Part shown: in pieces, positions 7,982 through 15,484 of the stretch
How the letters are laid out: each line of letters begins with the position of its first letter
Numbering within the stretch: the stretch's first letter is position 1
Source: Phycisphaeraceae bacterium
Lineage (GTDB): Bacteria > Planctomycetota > Phycisphaerae > Phycisphaerales > UBA1924
Direction: 5' to 3'
NCBI GenBank assembly: GCA_009827205.1
Contig: WUAK01000015.1
Location: 1 to 18,307 of the forward strand
Length of the DNA: 18,307 nt
The notes under the pieces: generated by a model
Seen by the model: only the letters and a program-made list of their open reading frames with translations
Told to the model about the DNA's origin: nothing
The model's database searches: none
Made by a program: the position numbers and the translations under genes

Positions 7982-8397
7982 TGAGGTTCGTAATCTGCAT
8001 CCTGGTCGCGGGCTGGATGACCGGCTGCGCCGTCAATGATTCGCCGCTGTATCTCTACATGACCCAGGACGAGTTGCAGCACGCGATCGATCAGCGGTAC
8101 TGCGCGGGGATGTCGTTCGAGGCAGTCGAGTCGCAGATGATCGCGGACGGGCTGACGTACTTTGTTGATCGCGACGACACATTCAAGGTGAACGAAGTCG
8201 AGGGCAGGCTCGTGCAGGCGGGCCTCCAGCGCGAGACGAGCCCGCTGTTCGGCAGGCTCATTTTGCGGTTCGATGACGGTGAGCTGGCGAGCGTGCGTTA
8301 CGGCTCACCCGTCGAAGACGGCGGCCAGTGGGAGTACACACGCTACAGGCTCGAACCCTGCGAGCAGCAAGGCGCAGAGAGCGGGGTGACCCCGTGA
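7981..8397 (+). CDS. Small lipoprotein, hypothetical, between DUF58 and BatA-type genes
   Basis: ATG 7981 overlaps the DUF58 stop by one base; GTG 7978 directly before it is also in frame and would add one Met. The 138-residue protein has a short signal with a WMTGC lipobox (lipid Cys16). Mature residues 41-49 (CAGMSFEAV) and 97-107 (FDDGELASVRY) mirror GMTSSDV and FRDDVVTEVVY in the other small lipoprotein of this operon, in the same order, so the two may be distant paralogues with a BamE/SmpA-like fold. GC is about 58-65% by hand count, close to the local average and unlike the first lipoprotein. The stop overlaps the BatA-type start (GTGA). Function is unknown. Its position suggests a periplasmic or outer-membrane partner for the VWA proteins. 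Confidence 0.8.
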   Translation: MRFVICILVAGWMTGCAVNDSPLYLYMTQDELQHAIDQRYCAGMSFEAVESQMIADGLTYFVDRDDTFKVNEVEGRLVQAGLQRETSPLFGRLILRFDDGELASVRYGSPVEDGGQWEYTRYRLEPCEQQGAESGVTP

Positions 8398-10454
8398 CCT
8401 GGCTCACCCCCGGACTCGGAGCGCTCGCCGCGGCGATCGCGGTCCCGACGCTGCTGATTTTGTACTTCCTGAAGCTCAGGCGGCGCGACGTCGAGGTCTC
8501 GTCCACGCTGCTCTGGAAGCGCACCGTGCAGGACATGCAGGCCAACGCGCCGTTCCAGAAACTCAGGCGGAACCTGCTGCTCTTCCTGCAGCTTCTGGTG
8601 CTCGCGGCGGGCCTGTTTGCCCTCGCCCAGCCCGAGCTGTCAGCCGAGTCGGTGACCGGTGATCGGCACGTGATCATGATCGACCGCTCCGCGTCTATGC
8701 AGACGCGTGACGGGAATTGGAAGGGCGAGACGCTCACGCGTTTGGAGCAGTCCAAGCGTGAGGCGCTCGAGTTTGTCGATGCGCTGGCGGAGCCGACCTG
8801 GCTCGACGGCGTGATGGGCGGCGCGGAAGCCGGCGCGGACAAGGCAACGGTCATCACCTTCGACAGCCAGGGCGGGATCCGCCAGCCGATGACCGCGGAT
8901 AAGGGGCTGCTTCGCGCAGCGATCGAGTCGATCGAGCCCAGCGATGCGCCGACCAACGCCGCTGAGGCATACAGGCTCGCCATCGCGCAGGCGCCGCCCC
9001 GTTCTGTCCCGGACCGTGACGGCACGCTCATCCAGCTCCCGCCGGCGGTCGGAACCGTGCACCTCTGGACCGACGGGAAGATCGGTGATGCGCGCGACGT
9101 CGTGCCAGGTCCCGAGGATGTTGTGCTGTTCAACCGTGTGGGCAGCGAGGACGCGGTCAATATCGGGATCACGGGGCTTCGAGCCGAGCGCTCGTTTGAC
9201 AGCCCGCGCGAGCTTTCGATTTTCGTTGGTCTTTCCAGCACGGACACAAGGCCTCGGACGGTTGATGTGCAGTTCATCGTCAACGGTGCGCTGACGAGTG
9301 TCAGGCAGGCCGAGATCGGACCCGCAGAGGGCGAGGTCTCGGAGGGCCGAAGCCTTCCGGGGACTGGGGGCGTGGTCTTCAAGCTCGATCGCGCAGCGGG
9401 CGCGGTGGTCGAGATCCGAACCAAAGCCGCTGACAACGGCGAAGACATGCTCGCCAACGACAACAACGGGTGGATCGTTGTGCCGCCCTCGAAGAGGCTG
9501 AGTGTGGCGCTTGTTTCGGCCAACGACTTCTTCACATCCCTCGCGCTGGAAGGGTTGCCCTTCGGTGAGCTCACACAGCTCACGCCCGATCAGTTCGAGC
9601 AGCTCGGCGCCAACGCGTCTCAGTACGACGTTGTTCTTCTCGACGGTTGGCTGCCCGAAGAAGCCTTGCCCGCGGGGAACTATCTGGTGCTGGGCAACGT
9701 ACCCGATGGCTTCGGGCTGAACGTGACGGGCGAAGATGAGATGGTCGAGATCGTCGACTGGGACGAAGAGCACCCGGTGATGTCCGGGCTCGAACTCGGT
9801 GGTCGCGTCACCATCACAAGAGCAAGGTCTGTCGAGATCGAGCAGGGCTCGGCAGTCGAGGTGCTCGCCGAGTCGAACGAGGGGCCTGTGATCTTCGATG
9901 CGTCTACAGGGCGTGCGCGCGCGATCATCGTTGCGTTCGACCCGGATGCTTCGAGCTGGCCCTTTGATGTCAGCTACGTCGTTTTCCATGCAGCCGCGAT
10001 CAACGCGTTGGGCGGTGTGACTGGGAGCGCCTCGGCGGGCACGGTCAGGCCAGGGGGGACAATTTCAGAGCGACTCCCTGTCGGCGCACGCGCCGTGCGT
10101 CTTGCGATTCCCGATGCGCCGGATGTCTCGCTCGCCGCGGCACCGGACGGCCGGGTTGCTTACGGCCCCGTCCCCCGTGCCGGGGTGTACACGATCAACT
10201 GGAACGGAGCCGCGGGCATCACCGATGAGTTCGAGGACGGCGCAGCCACCCGGCATGTCGCGGTGAACCTTCTCGACCCGGAAGAATCGGACATCCGCAG
10301 TTCGGCGGTGTTGTCATTTGCGTCGGGCGAAGTCGCGGCTTCTGCAACAGGGTCAGCCGACTCCCCCCGCAGGCTCTGGCCCTGGCTGTTGCTCGCGGCT
10401 CTGGCGATCAGTCTGTTTGAATGGTGGATCTACAACCGCCGCGTGTACCTATGA
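8394..10454 (+). CDS. BatA-type membrane protein with VWA domain
   Basis: GTG 8394 is chosen because it overlaps the previous stop (GTGA) and places the conserved BatA N-terminus at the start; an upstream in-frame GTG at 8328 would add 22 arginine-rich residues unlike the family. The 686-residue product begins with a membrane segment and an LKLRRRDVEVSSTLLWKR stretch typical of the BatA/aerotolerance N-terminal domain, then a second membrane segment (60-78). A VWA domain follows with an intact MIDAS DRSAS (97-101) and WTDGK (225-229). Residues 270-650 are beta-rich and include a GATase-like part (YDVVLLDGWLPEEALP, 411-426). A last membrane segment ends in EWWIYNRR (676-683). The two termini are probably cytoplasmic and the large middle periplasmic, or the VWA faces the cytoplasm as proposed for some Bat proteins. 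Likely MoxR partner; exact role unknown. Confidence 0.92.
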   Translation: MTWLTPGLGALAAAIAVPTLLILYFLKLRRRDVEVSSTLLWKRTVQDMQANAPFQKLRRNLLLFLQLLVLAAGLFALAQPELSAESVTGDRHVIMIDRSASMQTRDGNWKGETLTRLEQSKREALEFVDALAEPTWLDGVMGGAEAGADKATVITFDSQGGIRQPMTADKGLLRAAIESIEPSDAPTNAAEAYRLAIAQAPPRSVPDRDGTLIQLPPAVGTVHLWTDGKIGDARDVVPGPEDVVLFNRVGSEDAVNIGITGLRAERSFDSPRELSIFVGLSSTDTRPRTVDVQFIVNGALTSVRQAEIGPAEGEVSEGRSLPGTGGVVFKLDRAAGAVVEIRTKAADNGEDMLANDNNGWIVVPPSKRLSVALVSANDFFTSLALEGLPFGELTQLTPDQFEQLGANASQYDVVLLDGWLPEEALPAGNYLVLGNVPDGFGLNVTGEDEMVEIVDWDEEHPVMSGLELGGRVTITRARSVEIEQGSAVEVLAESNEGPVIFDASTGRARAIIVAFDPDASSWPFDVSYVVFHAAAINALGGVTGSASAGTVRPGGTISERLPVGARAVRLAIPDAPDVSLAAAPDGRVAYGPVPRAGVYTINWNGAAGITDEFEDGAATRHVAVNLLDPEESDIRSSAVLSFASGEVAASATGSADSPRRLWPWLLLAALAISLFEWWIYNRRVYL

Positions 10455-12715
10455 ATCTCATTCTGTGCATCCTGCTTCTCCTGCTCACCCCGATCGCGGC
10501 ATCGGCGCAGCAGGATCGAGTGGATCAGGAAGACAACGAGGTCACGGTTCTCGCGGACTTCGGGTTTGCCGATTCGGTGCCCGGCGCTCGGTTCGGGCCT
10601 GTGCGTGTCCATGTCCGTGCGCAGGACGAGAACATCTCGGGGCGGATAGAACTCGATTACATCGGCCGCGACGGTTACACGGGCAGGGTCATCGCGCCGG
10701 TTGATGTGGCTGCCGGAAGCGAGACTACGGTTTCGATGGTTGTCCCAATTCCTGCTCTGCTCGAAGAGGTGTTTCTGACTCTGCGCAGCCAGCGCGGGGC
10801 GAGGATTGCCGAGGCTGAGTACGCAACGCTGCCGAGTTCGACGCAGATCCAGTTCCCAACAATCCTCGCGCCCTCGCAGGAACTGTTGCTTTCATACACT
10901 CCACGGGTATCCGCGGCGGACATTGCCGAGTCGCTTGTTCAGGGTTCCATCGGGTACCTACCAACGACGCGTATGAGGTCGACGCGCCAGCTTCTGGAGT
11001 TAACCCCGGAGCAGGCGACCCAGTTCGTGTTCTCGAATCTCATCGGGGAGAGCGTGCTCGTTGACACGCTTCCCCTGTCTCACAGAGCGTACGAGGGTGT
11101 CGTGGCGATCATCGCCGACTCGACCACGGTACTAGAAGCCGACCCTCGCGCGATCGTTGCGATGCACCGCTGGGTGATCGGGGGCGGCAGGCTGATCGTG
11201 CTCGCCGACATGCCTGGTGATCAATGGCGCAGGCTCATCCCGCCAGCTGTGCCGATCGAGGCGATCACGCTCGGCGCTCAGCAGGAGATTGATGTTCCCG
11301 TCGAATTTGAAGGGCTCACCGGCAAATCCGTTCGAGAACCGCTGATCTGCAGACCGATCTGGCTGACGTTGGCAGCCGAGGACGCGGGCTGGTCGACGCG
11401 CTGGCAGAGCACAGGCGGGAATCTGCTCGCCGAGGGGCCGGCAGGGTTTGGCTGGGTTACTCTGGTCGGCGTGCGCCCCGGCGTTGTGAGCGGTGGGAGT
11501 CAGACCGGAGAAACCAGGCTCTGGGCCGATGTGCTGACCGGCGCGAGCCGGGGCGTGTACATGCCAGATCACAGCCACCGAACGCTGCTGACTCGTGGAA
11601 ACTCGTGGGGCGAGCTGCGCGTTGTTGAAGATGTGCCGGTGCTCGTGTTCGACGCGATCGGTTCTGCGCCCCCGATCGGGAGCGCCGCGATTGCATTGGT
11701 AGCGTTTGTGACTGTTTCTCTTGCGATCGCACTCGGGCCTGTGGACTTTGTGCTGCTCAAACTGGTCAGGCTGCGCCACATGGCCTGGCTCAGTGCCCTC
11801 GTGTGGATCGTGCTCGCATCGGTCATCGGGTTTCTGGCGCCCAACAAGATGAGGTCGGGCGCATCAACCCTCGGCAGGCACACGCTGATCGACACACTCG
11901 CGGTCAACACGGCACTCCCCGGTGCCGAGTCGAACCCGCAGAACGCGAGCGTGGCAGAACTTCCCGATGTCCTGTGTTCGTGGAGCCTGTCGTTCTCGAA
12001 TTACTTTGCGGGATCGAACGATCCAATCAGGTTCTCGCCCACGCAGAACGGCTTGTACTGGTCCGAGTATCAGGGTGTGCAGGGTCGTTCCGCGATCGTG
12101 AGGCCGCTGGTGACGGTGCAGAACCCGAACTCGGGCAGTCTAGACGCGACGCGTTCGTCCACGCCCGCGCCCATCAGGCCCGGCATATGGACAACCAGGG
12201 TCTTTCTCGACAGCGGCCCAGTCGTGACCGATCTTGGCATCGCGCTGGAACCGATCGATGAGGGGTGGAGTCTGTCGGTCGATGGTCTGAACGCGGAGCG
12301 GCTCGTTGCCGGTCAGCTGCGCGTCGGCGATCGCTTCATCCCGATCCGTGCGCGCGATCTGAAACCCGAGAGCACTCAGCGATTCAGGCTGAGCGAGACA
12401 TCAGCAACAAGCGAGCCGATCGGGCTCTATGACGATCCGCTGAACTGGGACACAGACCGACGCTATCTGCACAACATGTACAGCAACGTGCGCCTGGAAA
12501 CAATGAGCCAGAGCCTGCTCCAACTGCTGCCCGGCCCTTCAGAACGATCACACTCTATAGAACAGATGCTCGCGACCGGCAGATACGCGATCGTTGAGTT
12601 GTTCGTCGCCGGTCAGCCTCTCAACGTAACCATCGAAGCGAACGACATCGAGCCGAGCCAGAGCACGATGTACAGGATTCTCGTGCCGATCGAAGGAGAT
12701 CCGTCCCGTGATTGA
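10451..12715 (+). CDS. Bat-cluster membrane protein with GATase-like domain, two central membrane segments
   Basis: ATG 10451 overlaps the BatA-type stop (ATGA). The 754-residue protein has a cleavable-looking signal peptide ending ASA before Gln20, a beta-rich N-terminal region, and a Rossmann/GATase-like section (VVAIIADS near 217 and WVIGGGRLIVLADMP, 241-255). Two adjacent membrane segments lie at about 410-430 and 445-463, with GPVDFVLLKLVRLRHMAWL (429-447) between them. That GPV/N-x-(Y/F)-hinge resembles a family of membrane proteins encoded next to DUF58/BatA genes. A soluble C-terminal region of about 290 residues follows. Position between a BatA-type protein and an ABC ATPase raises the possibility that it works like the auxiliary subunits of gliding-type ABC transporters (GldG-like), which also carry a GATase-like fold; this is inference only. 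Confidence 0.82.
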   Translation: MNLILCILLLLLTPIAASAQQDRVDQEDNEVTVLADFGFADSVPGARFGPVRVHVRAQDENISGRIELDYIGRDGYTGRVIAPVDVAAGSETTVSMVVPIPALLEEVFLTLRSQRGARIAEAEYATLPSSTQIQFPTILAPSQELLLSYTPRVSAADIAESLVQGSIGYLPTTRMRSTRQLLELTPEQATQFVFSNLIGESVLVDTLPLSHRAYEGVVAIIADSTTVLEADPRAIVAMHRWVIGGGRLIVLADMPGDQWRRLIPPAVPIEAITLGAQQEIDVPVEFEGLTGKSVREPLICRPIWLTLAAEDAGWSTRWQSTGGNLLAEGPAGFGWVTLVGVRPGVVSGGSQTGETRLWADVLTGASRGVYMPDHSHRTLLTRGNSWGELRVVEDVPVLVFDAIGSAPPIGSAAIALVAFVTVSLAIALGPVDFVLLKLVRLRHMAWLSALVWIVLASVIGFLAPNKMRSGASTLGRHTLIDTLAVNTALPGAESNPQNASVAELPDVLCSWSLSFSNYFAGSNDPIRFSPTQNGLYWSEYQGVQGRSAIVRPLVTVQNPNSGSLDATRSSTPAPIRPGIWTTRVFLDSGPVVTDLGIALEPIDEGWSLSVDGLNAERLVAGQLRVGDRFIPIRARDLKPESTQRFRLSETSATSEPIGLYDDPLNWDTDRRYLHNMYSNVRLETMSQSLLQLLPGPSERSHSIEQMLATGRYAIVELFVAGQPLNVTIEANDIEPSQSTMYRILVPIEGDPSRD
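12692..12698 (+). promoter_or_regulatory. Ribosome binding site for the ABC ATPase, inside the upstream gene
   Basis: GAAGGAG lies nine bases before GTG 12708, within the last codons of the preceding membrane-protein gene. It supports the GTG as the real start and an 8-bp gene overlap, and suggests this gene can recruit ribosomes independently of the upstream stop. Confidence 0.6.
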
Positions 12716-13643
12716 AGTGCGCGGCATCACGAAGAAGTTCGGCAGCCTCGTCGCCGTGGACAACGTCTCGCTCACAGTCGGGCCGGGCGAGGTGTACGGG
12801 TTCATCGGACCAAACGGCGCCGGCAAGAGCACGACGATGAAGGTGCTCGCGTGCCTGCTCAAGCCGGATTCGGGCAGCGCCTTCGTCGACGGCATGGATG
12901 TGACTGTTGAGGGCGACAGCATCCGCCGGATTCTTGGGTACATGCCCGACGTACTCGGGGTCTACGACGACCTGACGGTAGAGGAGTACCTGCACTTCTT
13001 CGCAGCGGCGTTCAAGATACCAAGCAAATCCCGCAAGGGAACCATCGAGGGTGTCCTGGAACTTACGGATCTCTCCGAGAAGAAGAAAGCAATGGTGGAC
13101 AGCCTCTCGCGAGGCATGAAGCAGCGCCTCGGTGTAGCGCGAGTGCTCGTCCACGATCCGAAGGTCCTGCTGCTCGACGAGCCGGCCAGCGGGCTCGATC
13201 CTCGCGCGCGCATTGAGATGCGTGAGTTGCTCACTGAGCTTGCTCGCATGGGGAAATCGCTCATCGTCTCAAGCCATATTCTCTCAGAGCTTGGGCAGAT
13301 GTCGACATCGATAGGAATCATCGAACGAGGGAAGCTGCTGTACTCGGGTTCCATCGAAGACGCGTACGCGAAGATGGGCGTCGGGGACCGCGTCAAGATC
13401 AGGCTTGAGTCTCCGGGCGAGTCGCTCTCACAGGTCAGAAACTCGCTCGTCGAGGACAAGAGGATCAGCCGAGCAGAGGTCGAGGGCGAGACTCTCGAAG
13501 TCGAGTTTGCGCCCGGGCAGAAGAGCCATCACTTTCTGATTGAGATGCTCATTGCCAAGGGTGTGTACATCGCCTCCTTTACGCCTGAAACGCCGAGGCT
13601 TGAAGATGCGTTCATGACACTCACGAAGGGGCAGGTCCAGTGA
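12708..13643 (+). CDS. ABC-2 type transporter ATP-binding protein
   Basis: The 311-residue ATPase starts at GTG 12708. It has Walker A GPNGAGKST (34-42), the ABC signature in the form LSRGM (133-137), Walker B VLLLDEPASGLDP (153-165) and the switch histidine in SSHIL (His190). The usual Q-loop glutamine position reads MPDVLGVYDDLTVEEYL (79-95), with Asp in place of Gln; the same MPD form occurs in many ABC-2 export ATPases of this type. A C-terminal extension of about 90 residues follows, as in drug- and polysaccharide-export ATPases. Its membrane partner is encoded directly downstream (GTGA overlap). As the cytoplasmic motor of an exporter or permease-like membrane machine, it could assist envelope assembly together with the MoxR-VWA proteins. 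Substrate is unknown. Confidence 0.95.
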   Translation: MIEVRGITKKFGSLVAVDNVSLTVGPGEVYGFIGPNGAGKSTTMKVLACLLKPDSGSAFVDGMDVTVEGDSIRRILGYMPDVLGVYDDLTVEEYLHFFAAAFKIPSKSRKGTIEGVLELTDLSEKKKAMVDSLSRGMKQRLGVARVLVHDPKVLLLDEPASGLDPRARIEMRELLTELARMGKSLIVSSHILSELGQMSTSIGIIERGKLLYSGSIEDAYAKMGVGDRVKIRLESPGESLSQVRNSLVEDKRISRAEVEGETLEVEFAPGQKSHHFLIEMLIAKGVYIASFTPETPRLEDAFMTLTKGQVQ

Positions 13644-15478
13644 ACGCGCTCGGCAGGGCTCTGGCGCCGCTTCAATGGCTCTACGGAGTTGTCTGGAACC
13701 CCATTCTCCAGCGCGAGCTGCGTGCCTCTGGACGGCGCAGATCGACGTACATCATCCGGGGTGGTTATGCGGCGGCGTTCTCACTCGTGGCGATCACCGC
13801 GGTCTCTTCAAGGATGGAAACGTTCGGCTACTACAACTCTGCGACCGCCCGCGCTCAAGGGCTTGCACAACTCGCGGAGTCGATTGTGCTGTTCATCGTG
13901 TGGTTCCAGTTCTTTACCCTTGTTCTGCTCTCACCCACGATGACCAGCCCTTCGATCTGTGAGGAGAAGCTCCGGGGCACACTCGGCGCGCTCATGACGA
14001 CGCCGCTGACCTCGACACGCATAGTGCTCGGCAAGCTCATGGGGCGGATGTATCAAGCGCTGCTGCTCACGCTGGTCAGTGCGCCTCTGCTGCTTGCCAT
14101 CAGGGTCTTCGGCGGTGTGCCTATCGAGTGGATATTCGCATACACGCTCGTCACACTCTCAACAGCGGTATTCGCTGGCTCGCTCGGGCTTCTCTTTGCG
14201 ATGTGGCACGATCGCTCCGCCCCCGCGGCGATGTTTGCGCTGCTTACGCTGGGCCTCATGTTCGCTGCGCCGCCTCTGATTTTCTTTGCGATGCAGCAGT
14301 CGAACTATTTCGGACTGACCTCGCTAGGGATATCAGTCGAGCAGATACATTCGCTGATCCCCTACGGCATCGCGTCGTGCCCGCCGATCACGCTGGCTGC
14401 ACTAGCGACCGACGGTCCGCAGCAGCTCGGCATTCCCTGGCTCGCGGGGACACCCTTTGACCGGATCTGGATTCTCACGGTCGTGTACATGCTCGCTGGC
14501 ACCGGGTTCACGCTCTGGATCTCATCCCGCGTCATGAGAAGACTGCTGCTCGAAGCCTCGGGCGGATCGGTCAAGAACAAGCCAACAGAGGAAAAGAAGC
14601 CCGCGCGAGACTCGAAGCAGCTCACACCGCACCGCGTCAGGCTCTCAAGACTGAAGACGCAGCCTGTGTACTGGAGAGAGGTTTCGCGGCGCTGGATCAA
14701 CGGCAGGTTTGAGCGGTGGGTGCTCGCGTTCGTGCTCGTCTTTTCTCTGGGCTTTGCGTACTACAAGACAGACATGGACGAGCAGCCGATCCATTTGCTG
14801 ATCGGGCTTGTCGGCATGTTTCTGCTCATGCTGTGCGCTGCAGTGATGACCGCCAGCTCGATCAACGGCGAGCGAGCGACCGAGACGTGGGAAGCGCTGA
14901 TGACCTCGCCCGTTTCGGGGCGTGACGTCGTGCTGGGTAAATACCTCGCGGTCGTCCGAAGACTCGCTCCCCTAGCGGGTCTGATCTCGCTGCACTTCAT
15001 CGTGATGTCGTTACGCGGGTTTATCTCGTGGCCCGCGACAGCGATGTGCATCGCGTTGATCAGTGTCCCGCCCTTGCTCTACCTCGCAACAGGGCTCGCG
15101 ATGAGCCTGAGGTTCAGCAAGAGCGCCGTTTCGAGCGTCAGCAACATCATCCTGCTGCTGGCGATGTGGTTCGGGATTCCAGTCCTGATCATCATCACGC
15201 TCGAGTTCAACTACGACCAAACCAGATTCGATGAAATCATGGAGCGGTTCGTGTTCGGCTCCCATCCGATGCTCATGCTCGTGAGTGTGATCGACGGAGA
15301 CATCGAACAGCAGGCGCGCAACCGCTCAAGGCCGTTCAGTTTCGCGGACGACCGAGTGACGATGGGTTACATGATCCGTGTAACCACAGCGCTCATCGTT
15401 GCACACGTCCTGTTCACGGCTGGCGTCCTTTGGGCGAGCATCCTCGCCTTCACAAGACTCTCTGGCCGGAGTTCGTAA
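13640..15478 (+). CDS. ABC-2 type permease, tandemly duplicated double-length subunit
   Basis: GTG 13640 overlaps the ATPase stop. The 612-residue protein contains about twelve hydrophobic segments in two halves separated by a charged linker (about 310-340, rich in Lys/Glu). Both halves share the same layout: an N-terminal amphipathic stretch (NPILQRELR at 20-28; QPVYWREVS at 341-349), two early membrane spans, then a loop with GTLGALMTTPLTSTRIVLGK (113-132) matched by TWEALMTSPVSGRDVVLGK (416-434). These show internal duplication of one ABC-2 unit, so a single chain can supply both transmembrane halves. It ends with TAA, six bases before the convergent nitroreductase stop, closing the operon. 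The class is clear; the exported substrate is unknown, but context ties it to the VWA/MoxR cluster. Confidence 0.93.
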   Translation: MNALGRALAPLQWLYGVVWNPILQRELRASGRRRSTYIIRGGYAAAFSLVAITAVSSRMETFGYYNSATARAQGLAQLAESIVLFIVWFQFFTLVLLSPTMTSPSICEEKLRGTLGALMTTPLTSTRIVLGKLMGRMYQALLLTLVSAPLLLAIRVFGGVPIEWIFAYTLVTLSTAVFAGSLGLLFAMWHDRSAPAAMFALLTLGLMFAAPPLIFFAMQQSNYFGLTSLGISVEQIHSLIPYGIASCPPITLAALATDGPQQLGIPWLAGTPFDRIWILTVVYMLAGTGFTLWISSRVMRRLLLEASGGSVKNKPTEEKKPARDSKQLTPHRVRLSRLKTQPVYWREVSRRWINGRFERWVLAFVLVFSLGFAYYKTDMDEQPIHLLIGLVGMFLLMLCAAVMTASSINGERATETWEALMTSPVSGRDVVLGKYLAVVRRLAPLAGLISLHFIVMSLRGFISWPATAMCIALISVPPLLYLATGLAMSLRFSKSAVSSVSNIILLLAMWFGIPVLIIITLEFNYDQTRFDEIMERFVFGSHPMLMLVSVIDGDIEQQARNRSRPFSFADDRVTMGYMIRVTTALIVAHVLFTAGVLWASILAFTRLSGRSS

Positions 15479-15484
15479 CAAGCC

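Noticed and set aside
8328..8393. GTG 8328 as the BatA-type start
   Set aside because: It would overlap the lipoprotein gene by 70 bases and add an Arg-rich leader in front of the first membrane segment; GTG 8394 fits the overlap pattern.
8258..9989. Two long minus-strand open frames opposite the BatA-type gene
   Set aside because: Ser/Arg-rich translations without motifs, and the plus strand carries an intact BatA/VWA protein with recognisable motifs.
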